DNA of 64,000 bases from Siderastrea radians (Eukaryota > Cnidaria > Anthozoa > Scleractinia > Rhizangiidae), in assembly GCA_964017195.1 (NCBI GenBank), contig OZ024895.1, forward strand, positions 24,773,875 through 24,837,874, written 5' to 3'. Below, one piece after another: positions 13,151 to 23,744 of this stretch; the stretch's first letter is position 1, and every line of letters starts with the position of its first letter. The notes below the pieces were generated by a model, which saw nothing but the letters and a program-made list of their open reading frames with translations, made no database searches and was not told where the DNA came from. The translations under genes were made by a program, and so were the position numbers.

Positions 13151-13672
13151 AATTTAAAACATGCTTAAAGAGCAATATTCGTTTAAATTATACTACTCTA
13201 ACAGTCCACAAGCTGCAAGCTCAAGTTTCATTTACCCCAGACATTTTACAAATTAGGAGATCCTTTGAGCATTTAAACAAGGACTCAAATCCTCTTTCAT
13301 TCTTAGTTACTTCGTAAAAATGTGCACAAGCCTGGTAGAAAAAAAGTATCCAGATTTAAGCTCAAGCTTTAATAAAGGACGTCTGTCTGCCTGCTTCAGA
13401 TCCTCAAACAATCGCTAATTTTGAATCCAATATTTCAAAATCATTTGCCTTCAACTTACTTCAGCCTAAGGGTAGCTGATCCACGTTTTGCCGCTCTGAT
13501 TCTTCATTTGAAGCTCAAAAGACGCAAACATTTCAAGCCACGAACTGAACACAAAAAATCGCGCCGAAAGCGAACAAAAACGGTCACTATCTGAGCCTGC
13601 AGTGGTCTAGCTGCTGACCGAAACAACCCAATTTGTTTCCAGGCTCCTCAGAAATCTGTTGTGAATTTCAAG

Positions 13673-14374
13673 ATGGCGGTTGCTCTAATGGGCCACGTTA
13701 TCAACAAACGCCGCTTTCTTTCCGATTTTAAAGCTAACATAATGCAAGAAAAGGATCAAAAATCATTTTTTGACTTATACAGTGGCTCTAAAGAAATTGA
13801 CTTCTTGGAGAAGTTTGGAATCGGGCCTGTTATTTCCAAAAAAGGTGTTATGCATTGTGTCATTGCATTGACCCTGATTGACCACATCAAAAGTTACACG
13901 TATTGTCTCCCATTGCAAACTTACGCAGATAGTCAACAGGTAAGGCAAATTTGGGCAATTCAGTGTTATCTGTTATTAGGAGGGGCTCTTTCATATGAAA
14001 CTTGTTTTATGGAACTTGTTGTTTTCCTAACATTTGACTTGACGTCCCAGCATTCATGCCAGGCTGTAAATCTGATTCCTGCTACCTACAGAAAGCCAAA
14101 GTTTGTTCCAAGCTGTGGTCTTTGGTGCCTCGATGAATCCTTCGGAAAAACTGTCCCAGTCCTCCTGAGTCAGTTATCTCATCCACTCACAACTGCAGAA
14201 GACGAAAAACGTCAGATCTGGTTTTTAGATGCTAGAGAAACACTAGTCCTGGAAGCACTACCTTGGACAATATACACGTATCACATGGACACTGAATTTA
14301 TATTTATTAATTTGGAGGAAAAGGCTATTTTCATTGGAAAGGAAAGAACCTTGTACATTTGCAGCCTACAGTAA
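13673..14374 (+). CDS. Uncharacterised ORF within the 6.4-kb element
   Basis: The start AAGATGGCGG at 13673 is a good animal start context; an upstream in-frame ATG at 13661 would add four residues. The frame stays open for about 234 codons. Within it, a donor-like CAG/GTAAGG at 13939/13940 and an acceptor-like CCCAG at 14050 enclose exactly 111 bases, so both the spliced and unspliced forms keep the frame. The first 89 residues (ending LQTYADSQQ) are mixed polar and look like protein; the middle, which would be intron, is hydrophobic and less convincing; the last 107 residues contain VPSCGLWCLDESFGK and end LYICSLQ. I do not recognise the family. It could be the element's own gene or a captured host exon pair. 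Confidence 0.4.
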   Translation: MAVALMGHVINKRRFLSDFKANIMQEKDQKSFFDLYSGSKEIDFLEKFGIGPVISKKGVMHCVIALTLIDHIKSYTYCLPLQTYADSQQVRQIWAIQCYLLLGGALSYETCFMELVVFLTFDLTSQHSCQAVNLIPATYRKPKFVPSCGLWCLDESFGKTVPVLLSQLSHPLTTAEDEKRQIWFLDARETLVLEALPWTIYTYHMDTEFIFINLEEKAIFIGKERTLYICSLQ

Positions 14375-14507
14375 TTCTTACTCAGGGGTCTTTATTTATC
14401 AGTCTTGTTTTACTGAACATTAACATCTGGAGTGACATTAGTTTAAACAAAGCTACCTGGTAAGAATCCAAAATTAGTAACTCATTTATGTCCATGTAGT
14501 TTTACTC

Positions 14508-14945
14508 TAGTGTCTAGGTTTGGTACTCTCCTGTTTTTTTTTTCCTTCCTTTTTTTTTTCTATGAAGGAGTCCTTATTGTATACAATGCTTCAAATATGT
14601 TTCATGGGAATTTCATGGCCTATTAAAATTTTCATGGGCCACGAATACACACCAGGCTGTTAAGTGTCTAGGTTTGGTATTTTCATGTTTTTTTTCCTTT
14701 CTTTCTTTTTTCTTTTTTTCATGAAGAGTGATGATTTATACAATGCTTCAAATACTTTCCGTGGGAATTTCATGGCCTATTAGAATTTTCATGGGCCACA
14801 AAATACACACTAGGCTGTTAGTGTCTAGGTTTGGTATTTTCACGATTTTTTTATGAAGGGGTACTGATCGTATACAATGCTTAAAATATGTTTCATGGGA
14901 ATTTCATGGCCTGCTAGAATTTTCATGGGTCATGAAATCTATAAG
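14508..14945. repeat. Three tandem copies of a ~155-bp unit
   Basis: Each unit opens GTGTCTAGGTTTGGTA, followed by a T/C-rich tract, TACAATGCTT.AAATA and TTTCATGG words. Starts lie near 14510, 14664 and 14820; the third is shorter. The array merges into the right-hand CATGAAAA region of the 6.4-kb element. Confidence 0.8.
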
Positions 14946-15134
14946 TTTGAGACAATTGGGAATTTCGTCGCCCATGAAAATCAAGTTTCAAACGTTTACA
15001 AAGTTTTCATGGGCCATGAAAGTCAGCCTTTCAAAATTTCATGGAAATTTCATGACTTAAGTAAACACCATGAAATCTGAAATCTTTGATTTCATGGCCA
15101 TGAAAAGTTCCATGGGATTTTCATGAAAAAGACC
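14946..15134. repeat. Right CATGAAAA degenerate palindromic array
   Basis: Dense TTTTCATGG / CCATGAAA words in the opposite sense to the array at 8735-9265, ending GGGATTTTCATGAAAAAGACC immediately before LINE coding resumes. It is the inverted partner of the left array. Confidence 0.7.
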
Positions 15135-17245
15135 CTACTAGGAGAGCCTTCTATCTCTCAGAGGCAAGGAATCATCTCCTTGATCCCAAAAAAGAAAAAA
15201 AGACCCCCTACTGCTTAAAAACTGGCGCCCTATCTCTCTTTTAAAAACAGACTATAAATTGGCAACCAAATGCATCGCAACGCGGTTAGAGAATGATACT
15301 CTTCCTAGACTTTGAAAAGGCCTTTGACTCGTTAGATTGGGGTTATCTTTTTAAAGTGCTTGACATTATGAACTTTGGTCCAAGTTTCCTCAACTGGATT
15401 CATACTTTTTACTCCAATATTTCTAGTGGTGTTGTTAATAATGGCTACTCGTCAGAATTTTTTCTTTACAAAGAGGTGTAAGACAGGGGTGTCCTCTTTC
15501 AGGATTGCTCTTTGTTCTCGCTGTAGAACCTCTCGCCCACCAAATACGAATCAATGACTCAATCAAAGGTCTTGAAAATGGAAATAAGATCACTAAACTC
15601 AGCTTGTACACCGATGACACCACTGCTTTCATTCGCGACGACTCATCTGCGGCGTCCTTATTCACTCTTCTTGATCAATTTGGCGACCTATCTGGCTTAA
15701 AAATTAATAAGTCGAAAACCGAGGGTTTGTGGCTTGGTTCTTGGAAGAGTAGATTAGGCAAAGACGAACCGTTTGGTATTTCGTGGCCGAAACAATACGT
15801 TACTGCTCTTGGAATTGCGTTCCCTTACAACATTCTCGTTGGGAACAAAATAAATTTTGACGAGCGGCTCGCTAAACTCAAAAATGTGTTGAATATCTGG
15901 TCAAGCAGACATTTAACGATCTTAGGCAGGATACCCATTGTCAAAAATCTAGCACTTGCCAAACTTGTTTATAGCTGCTCTGTATTAAATGTTCCTGCCG
16001 AATTTGTGAAAGAAGTTAACAGCAGTATCTTCTCCTTCATTTGGAACTTCAAACCAGATAAAATCAAAAGAAAAACGCTGATTGGCCCAATATGCAACGG
16101 CGGTCTTAACATGGTTATTTTTCTGACGTTGTCAAGTCGCTTATGACTGCGTGGGTTAATCGTTATTGCAAAGCAACTGACAGCCACTGGTGTGCCCTCC
16201 TTGATTCCATGTTAAGTAAAGTCGGAGGAGCTTTCTTATTTCAATGTAATTACGACCTAAAATTCCTAGACCTTAAAAATCTTTCTGCCTTTTACAGAAA
16301 TGTTTTGGCAGTTTGGCAAGAACTCAATTCCAAAGATCCCCTTAACGCAAATGAATTTAAACAAGAAATCATATGGAATAATCGTTTTATAAGGATTAAT
16401 GGAAAGACAATTTATTTATAAAACATGGGTTAATAAAGGCATTTTGAGAATTAGTGACCTCCTTGATACCGATGGCCATTTCCTTTCATTTGAAATTTTT
16501 AAATGCAAATTCTGCGTTCGCTGTACTTTCCTTGATTATGCTGGTGTTCTTGCAGCAATTCCAAAAGCTTGGAAGAGCGAAATCGTAGGTAATATTGCAA
16601 AGGGTGATGGCGACCCTTTGAAGACTCTTTCCAATGGCCATGCCATCTCCTCTACTAGAAAAGCCCGTTTAATGTTTGCAGAAAGGTCCTTCTCTCCTCC
16701 CATCGTCGAAATTAATCTTAAAAAAACAAGTGCCGAATGTAAAGGCCCTCTACAAACTTCCTTTCAAAGTCACCGTTGAAAATAAATTGAGAAGCTTTCA
16801 GTTTAAACTCATACATAACATCATTCCTACCAATCTCTCTCTCTCTATAAAATGAACATAAAAGATTCTCCAAGAGGCAATCGCTGCCTTTTCCAAAACG
16901 TAACACTTGTCCACATGTTTTGTGAGTGCCCTGATGTTAAAATCTTCTGGAAAGACGTTATAATGTGGTGGAATACTAAGCGTCCGGACAACATCGATCC
17001 TAATTCCATCGAAATTCTTTACGGCTACAAACCAGAAATTACCAGCTTCTATGCGTTAAATCATTATCTTCTTATTGCTAAATATCATGTAGATCTTGCA
17101 AGAAACCAGTCAGAGACTCCATGCTTACAGGTCTTTCTCGCCTTACTGGAAAGTAAAATTAAATGCGAAAGACAAATGGCCATTAAAAACTCTAATTATG
17201 AAAAATACAGAGCTAAGTGGCCCATTCTCTGCATCTGCGATGCGT
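15135..17245 (+). pseudogene. LINE ORF2, reverse transcriptase palm to C-terminus
   Basis: Continues the LINE interrupted at 8734. Reading begins with EPSISQRQGIISLIPKK, the motif that follows the fingers region, then FLDFEKAFDSLDW (palm motif A, with its catalytic Asp) at about 15300, QGCPLSGLLF (motif B) at 15484 and LYTDDTTAF (motif C with the Asp pair) at about 15605. From there to 16140 the frame is open and well kept (thumb, VPAEFVKEVNSSIFSFIWN). The C-terminal part runs in shifted frames to 17245 and includes HMFCECPDVKIFW, a Cys/His-rich end typical of LINE ORF2. Stops near 15200-15290 and 15480, and shifts near 16140, 16400 and 16850, make it inactive. Confidence 0.85.
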
Positions 17246-17561
17246 GAGTATCTTATTTTTTATGCTCTCAAACAAAATCAAGCCTACAGTGTGCCTTTAA
17301 ATATACTCTAATGAAAGCTAGGGTGCCATATATATATTTTTTTATTACACCCAGTGTGTGTGTGTTAAAATATCTATCGTTTTTTTTTTCTATATGTGTA
17401 CCTGTTCTGCATTATATAGTTTTGGTTTTGCATAAATGCAGTTGTTTGTAACCGGTAAATACAACGTCAAGTGATCATTTGTAACATTATTTTATTGTAA
17501 CTGTTGATGCTGTAATATACGGTTGCATTGTCAATAATTGAAAAAAAAAAGGAAAAAAAAT

Positions 17562-18233
17562 GTAGTTCACTTGTAGTTACATTTTGATTCCGTAAGTTTA
17601 TTATATCAGTAATGAACCTAATGGTTTACTTTATTATTTGAAGGACATGATTAAATTGCAATGTCAAACACTCTGAAAACTTTATGTGATCATTTTCTTT
17701 CTTTTCAGTTCTTGTGCAGTCTAACCGGCTATAGTTATTGAAAATTGTTGCTGGTTGACAGAGAGTGAACAAGAATTTGATGTAAGGATAGCTTGTGAGA
17801 TGATAAATGATCTTTAAACTATACACATTGTGATCAGAGTGGATGTAATGGATGTTAACTTTAAGTCATAGTACCTGTAGCTGTTGCCTTCTGTCTTTGT
17901 GCAACTATGGAGATAAAAGCTACAAATTATTTACATTCCGGGGAAATTAAGTATGCAGTATTGCAGAGTTTAGGAACATTATTAGTTGTTGAGAAAGAAA
18001 GATGTAGTATATTAAGGTTGATTATTAAGATTTTCAATGATAACTGTGAAGATCTGAAAGGCAAATGCTGTGAGGACTAAATATTTGTGGGCTCTAATTT
18101 TTGTGGTTTTGTTAAAAATCTACAATAAAAAGTTGCCACAGAAAAGTTGCCTCCAGACAAAAATTTCCTGTCAATTGTATGGAAACACCATGTTTTAATG
18201 TTGTGTAAAGTTTTGTTGGTGGCGATTTAGTTA
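17562..18233. other. AT-rich DNA, nothing recognised
   Basis: Follows the A-rich LINE tail. No ORF or repeat is supported. Confidence 0.35.
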
Positions 18234-18830
18234 CACTCAAATGAAGAAAACCGTGAACACTGAAAATATTTCTGGAATGTTCATTGTGTTTTGACCAATC
18301 ACGTGCGATACCTTGTAACCGCAGAAAACGAATGAGTTCCTCAGTCACGGAAAGGATTTGGTTCTCAATTTGTTTCGAAAGACCTCAAGATTTAACGATT
18401 TCAGCCTAAATAAATCGAGTCAGCTGTGCAATCAGAAATAATAGGAGCTTTGGGCGAATTTTAAGGGAGAAAATTGCAATTTTTACATCAAGGTGACATA
18501 ACTGCCACTTGAGTTGCTTTTATTTGAAATCTCGGAACCGCTAATCGTTGGGCCGCCATGTTGAAAAATTTTATTCTCCAAAAGCGCTCAAACATATTTT
18601 CGCTTGCGTATTGCATGTGGTTCTCAGATAGAAAGGAATGGTAATTTCAATTCCTGAAAGATAAAGATGAAGATTAAATCTTGAGGCGTTTCAAAACAAT
18701 TTGTGAACCAACTCAATTTCGTGACTGAGAAACCCATTCGTTTTCTGCAGTTACAAGGTCTCGTGCGCGATTGGTCAAAACACACATTCCAGGAATATTT
18801 TCAGCGTTCATGGTTTTCTTCGTTTGAGTG
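18234..18830. mobile_element. 597-bp inverted-repeat element (MITE-like)
   Basis: The left 18234-18385 and right 18700-18830 are imperfect inverted copies (CACTCAAATGAAGAAAACC... against ...GGTTTTCTTCGTTTGAGTG), with shared inner words such as GAATGAGTT / AACCCATTC. The arms differ at many positions, so this is an old copy. No coding content. No clear target duplication. Confidence 0.7.
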
Positions 18831-21800
18831 AATGGATCCTGAAGATAGATTCTGCCAGTGAGAGGAAATTAAGTAATAGATACGAACTTAAGTTATCTTC
18901 AATACTCAGATTTCAATTAGCTAATTAAATAGACTTCTGATTTACATTTAACTCCACAAAATCAAAGTCTAGTGCTAAAAACATAAGGTCCTTGCTCTAA
19001 AAACACAATCTTACCTTCATTGTCCTTTCTCTTTCTAGCTCTGGTCTCGGCTGCTTTTTTAGCTCCTGCCTGCCTCCTTTCTGATGTGAGACCAACGTGC
19101 TCTATCGAAATACGAACATCATCAGTAGACAGAACTGTCTTGCATAAATTGTTGTACTCTGTCTACTCTTTTTTTTCTGGCACTTTAACTTTGCTGCTGT
19201 TTCCACTTGATCTTTTGGTGGAGAACATACACTTATCTGTTCCATACTTTGCAACGTGTTCCATGTGATCATCTGGTTTTATGTAGTGGCCAGTGCAGAA
19301 ACCTATGCAGGCATTACACGCCTGTCCCCAGCGACGCTTTGGGTCTGGAATGGGTATTGGCAGATGGGAAAGAGGTGGGCCACCATCGTATCAACCAGGC
19401 TCTTTCTCGGGTTTGCCTCTTTTGCATACTGGGTGTATGCATTCTTCCTCATAACATTGAATAAGCTGGAATATATAATGATTTGGTAGGCCCTTCCCCA
19501 TATGCCTATCTCTCAGCTTCCAAATTTCAGTGAAATGTTTAAAAAGAATTGGGTTTTCCTCCATCAGTTTCTTCTTGTCCTTTTTTGAGCCGTTAAGGAA
19601 TGTAATGAGATGAGGGCGTCTGCTCTTGTAATTTTTGGCAAGATCATTTCTGTTGCCTTTAAACAAGTGTATGGACAATTCTCCAAAGGGAGCATTGTAA
19701 CATTTGCTAATGTATACATCAGCAGCACTGTCAAGGTTTCTTTCAAGTTGCTCATAATCAATTGAGGCACTTTGTCCAACGTTCGAGCCATGAATTGTGC
19801 ATGGAATGAAGATGTTTGAGTGCGCCATAGCCAAGCAGCCATTTTGGAGCTCAACCCTGTTGAGATGTGAGGATCCACTGCATCGAGTGGTGACCAAAGT
19901 ACAGGTTTTTCCTGTTCCAAGTGTCTCTCAGTGCACATAAACTGCACTTCAGCATGTGATGGTCCTTCATCAACCGCACCATCTACTCTGATGCAATCTA
20001 TAGGTTTGTTCTTTAAACTGGGCTGGAAATCTGGGTGCATAACATCTGCAGCATGTTGTGAAGGATCTTTGGGGTGAAGAATGTGTGGCTTAACGATATC
20101 TGCTGACAGCTGAGGAGTTGTTTTCGTAGCTTGAGTAAGATACGAAGTTACTTGTATAACAGATGCGTATTTGTCCACATAATCTGTCCTTATTGTGACA
20201 TCTGGACAATTTGTATCTGAGACTGCTTTATGCTGCTTATGCGTGTAGGTTGTGTTGCGTCTAAAGCCAGGTGTATCATCACAATTTATTATATATGACA
20301 TATATTTGTTTCTGCCATCTTCAAACTGGATCTTGTCCAATTCTTTGTAGAAAGAACTCCAATGTGCATCTGGATTTAGCTTTAGATTGACTCCTTTTCG
20401 GGCCCTTCTGCAAGTGATCTGAGCTGCACCCCGGTAGCATTTGGCAGATTGGCACCTCTTATTTCGAACAAGTGACAGATGAACAATTGCCCCGTAACTG
20501 AACTTTCTCTGATATTTTATTCTGCAGTATGTCATACGGGGTCCACTCTTCACGTTGCCAACAATGGTGGCCACACCGATTCTCCTCCATGGATCCACAC
20601 CAACTCAATTCTTCAAAATCTTCAATATCTTTCCCGAGATTAGGGAATTCCTTCAGTAGTTTTGAAGCACGTTTTGGAACCTTTCTCTTCAGCACAATTT
20701 CTCTACCGCGATCTTTAGAAACCGCCTCCTATCCCTCTTCCTCAGCTTAGGCTTCTCGTTTATCACAAGAGATTTCATTTTCTCATTCAGCCTTTCATCC
20801 ACACTGTGGCTCTTCTCCTCTCTGTCATCAGGAATGCTTGGCAGGATTGCTCTACCAGTCTTTCTTCCTCATCAGTTGAGTCACCGAAGGGTAGAAATGC
20901 TGTGAAATCAATAAGAACTTGGCTTAAAACTTCAGTTGTATAACTGTGAAGCAACATCTTCAATTCTTCAACAAATACAGACCAGTTGGGGTTGTTTTCT
21001 CTGAGCATCATCAGCAGGTGATCATTCGCTGACGCAGGGGAAACAAAGGCAATTTCTTTAATGGTAATATTGGAGTCCAAGATACTTGGATGACTTTTTT
21101 TCACTGTCCACGTCATCACAGCCATCACTTCGATCACTTTCACTTGTCTCACTTAACTCATTTGCTGGTGCAGGGGAAACAAAGGCCATTTCTTTCATGG
21201 TAATATTGGGGTCCAGGATACTTGGATTGCTTTTTTCACTGTCCACGTCATCACAGCCATCGCTTCGATCACTTTCACATATCTCACTTGACTCGGATGC
21301 ATGACTGTCACTAGTGGAATCATTAATATGTATTGCAAGTTCTTCCAGGTTACAGGATTCTTTTACACTTGACAAATAGTTTACAGCATCATGAATTTCC
21401 AATGCCTGCTCGACAGCACTTTCCACCTTCTGTTTTGGAGACGTGAGATTTGATGTTCCATAGGCCTTCCTCGCAGTTTGTGTGGACATGTTGCTGGTAC
21501 AACAAACTGCATATTTGATAAGCTGCTTGTCTTTTTCAGAGGAAGCAAGGTCACAAACAATTTTTAAAGTTCCTCTTGAAATATTTGGAACTTGAGTGAG
21601 AGGTACCATGCTTGGAATCTGATTGTGGCTTAAGGAACTCCCCAAGTTTTGCATAGTTGACTGCTGGATTTAGCTCTGTCACAAACAATGTTTGACCTCC
21701 TTGCCTCTGCACAGGAAAAATTACCACAGGCAGTTACATCATTCTTCTTATGGCTTTGTCAGACTTGTACTTAACATTTGGAGCCAGGAAATGGGATGTG

Positions 21801-22172
21801 AATAGACTCTTCAGAGGAACAATGCCACTTTCATTTATTTGCTCTGCAGCTGCAATAAGACTCTTGCACTCTCTCCATGAAACTGAATGATTCCTTTTAC
21901 AGTGATCTCCACGTGCCGTGACAAATTCCTTCAATGACAAATCAGTTATCTGGCTGTAATAAAGTTCCTCCTTATGACAAGCGGTTTGACACTGTTTCTT
22001 TGGGCCCCACAGACAAACCTACAGGTATACAGTCTGTGGGGCTTTCGAGAAACCCATATCAATACTCTTGTCATCTTGGCCTTGCTTAGCGGTAGTTTGT
22101 AGAGAACCAGTCTGCAACCCTGTGGGAATGTGGATACTCTGCTCTTGAATACAATCTTCACTCCTTCCATGT

Positions 22173-22213
22173 AGCTTTTTTTTTTTTTTTTTTTATTTAT
22201 TTTTTTTTTTACA
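22173..22213. repeat. Poly(T) tract
   Basis: About forty bases, nearly all T, inside the broken gene; on the gene's own strand it is a poly(A) run, perhaps the tail of a lost retrotransposed insert. Confidence 0.8.
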
Positions 22214-22598
22214 CTTTATTTACTTGCATTACGTCTAACATACTAACTTACATGTAGCTTTACATCATCAACTTTGGTCTCACCACATGATCAACCACTT
22301 GTACTGTTCATAGTGGGTCCTTCGGGTGTGCTAATGGCAACCATATCCATAGCTTGCTCCCTTCCTCTGTCCCTTAAAATGGAGTCACTCTGCTCTTGAC
22401 TACCACAGCTCTCACTTCTTAAATCTTCTTTCGTGGCGGCATCACCACATTCAGTTTCGGTGCTGGTGGAATCACTTGATCTTTCACTTGTGTTGGCTAC
22501 ACTCTTAGATGCCACAACAGTAAAGCTTTCCATAGTTTTCATCCGTCTTCTGGTATTTGGACTGGACGCACTCTGCTTTTGAGTACAATTCTCATTTG

Positions 22599-23067
22599 AA
22601 GGGCCCGGTGGAAAAAGGGTGTAAGTGACGATTTGAGGTTAAAATCGAAATTGCTCCTATTTAGCTGAACATTGGCACACAGGCTGGTTTTCATGTGAGG
22701 AACGCCGTAGCGCACTTATTTCTTGACCTGAGAGCTAAAATTTGAAGAATTAGCGTATTACTTTTGCTTAAAACTGACACAAAGAAAACAACAGGACCGC
22801 GGATTCTAGGTTGAATTCCTTTGTTTTAGTTCAGGCAGAGAACAAAAGAAATCTTTCACGCATCACTTGAGCGAGTTCAGTTCAACAACACTTTTCACGC
22901 AAAAGTAATACGCTAATTCTTCAAATTTTAGATCTCAGGTCAAGAAATAAGTGCGCAACGGCGTTCCTCACATGAAAACCAGCCTGTGTGCCAATGTTCA
23001 GCTAAATAGGAGCAATTTCGATTTTAACCTCAAATCGTCACTTACGCCCTTTTTCCACCGGGCCCTT
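22599..23067. mobile_element. 469-bp MITE with 6-bp target duplication CATTTG
   Basis: Terminal inverted repeats of roughly 165 bp begin AAGGGCCCGGTGGAAAAAGG and are nearly identical between the two ends (22599-22765 and 22900-23067). CATTTG directly flanks both ends (22593-22598 and 23068-23073). On the minus strand, deleting the element plus one CATTTG joins ...DLQEDSTN to ENCTQKQS in one open frame, which confirms the edges. Non-coding interior. The 6-bp duplication does not match the common TA, TTAA, 8-bp or 9-bp classes. Confidence 0.93.
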
Positions 23068-23255
23068 CATTTGTTGAATCTTCTTGCAAGTCAACGTCGC
23101 CGGATTCAGTCTCAGTACCGGTGGCATCACTTGATCTACCACTACTGCTGGCTGGGTGGATTTCTTTACAAATACCGCTGGTAAATCTTGGCAAATGTTG
23201 GTGTGATTTTCTGGCCCTTCATACTTTTGGAATGAACATCAACCTTCTGAGCCAT

Positions 23256-23352
23256 TTTGTCTTCCTCAGATTACGAAGCAGGCTGTTCCAGAGAGTTGCG
23301 CTGCTGTAACCAAAGCTGTTTTTCAAGTAATTAGTTCGAGGGAAAGGAACAA
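23256..23352 (-). pseudogene. LINE RT C-terminal tail, CR1/L2-like
   Basis: On the minus strand this reads VVPFPRTNYLKNSFGYSS and then ATLWNSLLRNLRK, the standard C-terminal signature of CR1/L2/Jockey-type LINE proteins. It directly follows, in protein order, the piece at 32611-32980 that ends SENK. The two are one LINE copy now separated by about 9.3 kb. Confidence 0.75.
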
Positions 23353-23620
23353 CTACAATCCTGGCCATTAGAACTTGGGACACTTAAATGAGAAGTAAGA
23401 AAATGCAACCTACAGTGTAGTTAGAAGTCTTTCACAAGTGTTATGACTATCTGTGCCCACCTCCCCAAACAATGTTGAAGGTCAGTCATCAGTTTCAAGA
23501 CCCAAATTTCAACATTGTACAGGGGGAGGGGGGTGAGGCAAGAGTATTTTTCAAATGACAGTAACAAGACGCAATTTGAGCAAAGTGTCCCACGACTAAT
23601 GGCCAGGGTTGTAGTTTGTT
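23349..23620. mobile_element. 272-bp inverted-repeat element (MITE-like)
   Basis: The left ACAACTACAATCCTGGCCAT reappears as its inverse at the right (ATGGCCAGGGTTGTAGTTTGT), extended by CTTGGGACACTT / AGTGTCCCACG. The interior is unremarkable. It sits exactly where the LINE coding breaks, so it, or a neighbour, caused one side of the split. Confidence 0.65.
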
Positions 23621-23621
23621 A

Positions 23622-23726
23622 CCCCGCCGTCACGACGGGGTCTAGTAATACCCGTTTTGTTTCTTCTGTTCTTCTTCTTCTTCATCGTTTTTACCCCGCC
23701 GTGAGGACGGGGTCTAGTAATACCCA
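23622..23726. repeat. Two TACCCCGCCGTnanGACGGGGTCTAG hairpin modules
   Basis: The phrase TTACCCCGCCGTCACGACGG followed by GGTCTAGTAATACCC occurs at 23622-23657 and again, with GAG for CAC, at 23691-23726; a third copy lies at 24604-24640. Each can fold as CCCCG...CGGGG. They sit between and beside the 0.9-kb units below. Confidence 0.75.
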
Positions 23727-23744
23727 TTTTTTAAATTTTTTTGG

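Larger units (their letters stand above)
8735..15134. mobile_element. 6.4-kb inverted-repeat element with CATGAAAA subterminal arrays
   Basis: Sequence between two halves of one LINE ORF. Both ends are dense arrays of a degenerate palindromic word (CCATGAAAA / TTTTCATGG), in mirror orientation: about 8735-9265 on the left and 14600-15134 on the right; the outermost words GG..CATGAAAATCC match as inverted copies. CTAC occurs at both junctions (8731-8734, 15135-15138) and could be a 4-bp target duplication, but joining there does not restore the LINE frame, so the exact edges are uncertain. Cargo: a tRNA-derived repeat, a 0.89-kb element and a 237-codon ORF. No recognised transposase. Confidence 0.65.
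7250..17561 (+). mobile_element. Decayed L1/Tx1-like LINE, split by a 6.4-kb insertion
   Basis: A non-LTR retrotransposon whose protein order is an apurinic-type endonuclease (7250-8000), a linker and fingers region (8000-8734), then a reverse transcriptase palm and C-terminal region (15135-17245), followed by a short 3' UTR and an A-rich tail near 17540-17560. It is broken by stops and frameshifts and by an unrelated 6.4-kb element sitting between the fingers and palm coding. Sequence style (LQETYSD, GGDFNCPL, SDHSPVT, YTDDTT) fits the L1/Tx1 group common in cnidarians; clade is inferred, not computed. The 5' boundary is not established. Confidence 0.8.
19005..23255 (-). pseudogene. Broken transposon-type gene, VDGAVDEGPSH family
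   Basis: A long minus-strand gene decayed into several frames. A likely start is ATG at 23255 (MAQKVDVHSKSMKG). A Ser/Glu-rich region follows (22291-23160, with two similar blocks around RSSDATGTETESGD and RSSDSTSTETECGD), then 21734-22170, 21058-21654 and the core at 19564-20598. The core has CIRVDGAVDEGPSHAEVQF, then, after a frameshift near 19890, TTRCSGSSHLNRVELQNGC and RHMGKGLPNHYIFQL. The C-terminal end has WGQACNACIGFCTGHY at about 19310, a Cys/His cluster likely to bind zinc, and a basic tail to 19005. I recall close relatives repeated in sponge and cnidarian genomes. The Asp/Glu-rich core could be a DDE-type nuclease; that is inference. Several stops and a 469-bp insertion make it non-functional. 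Confidence 0.65.
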
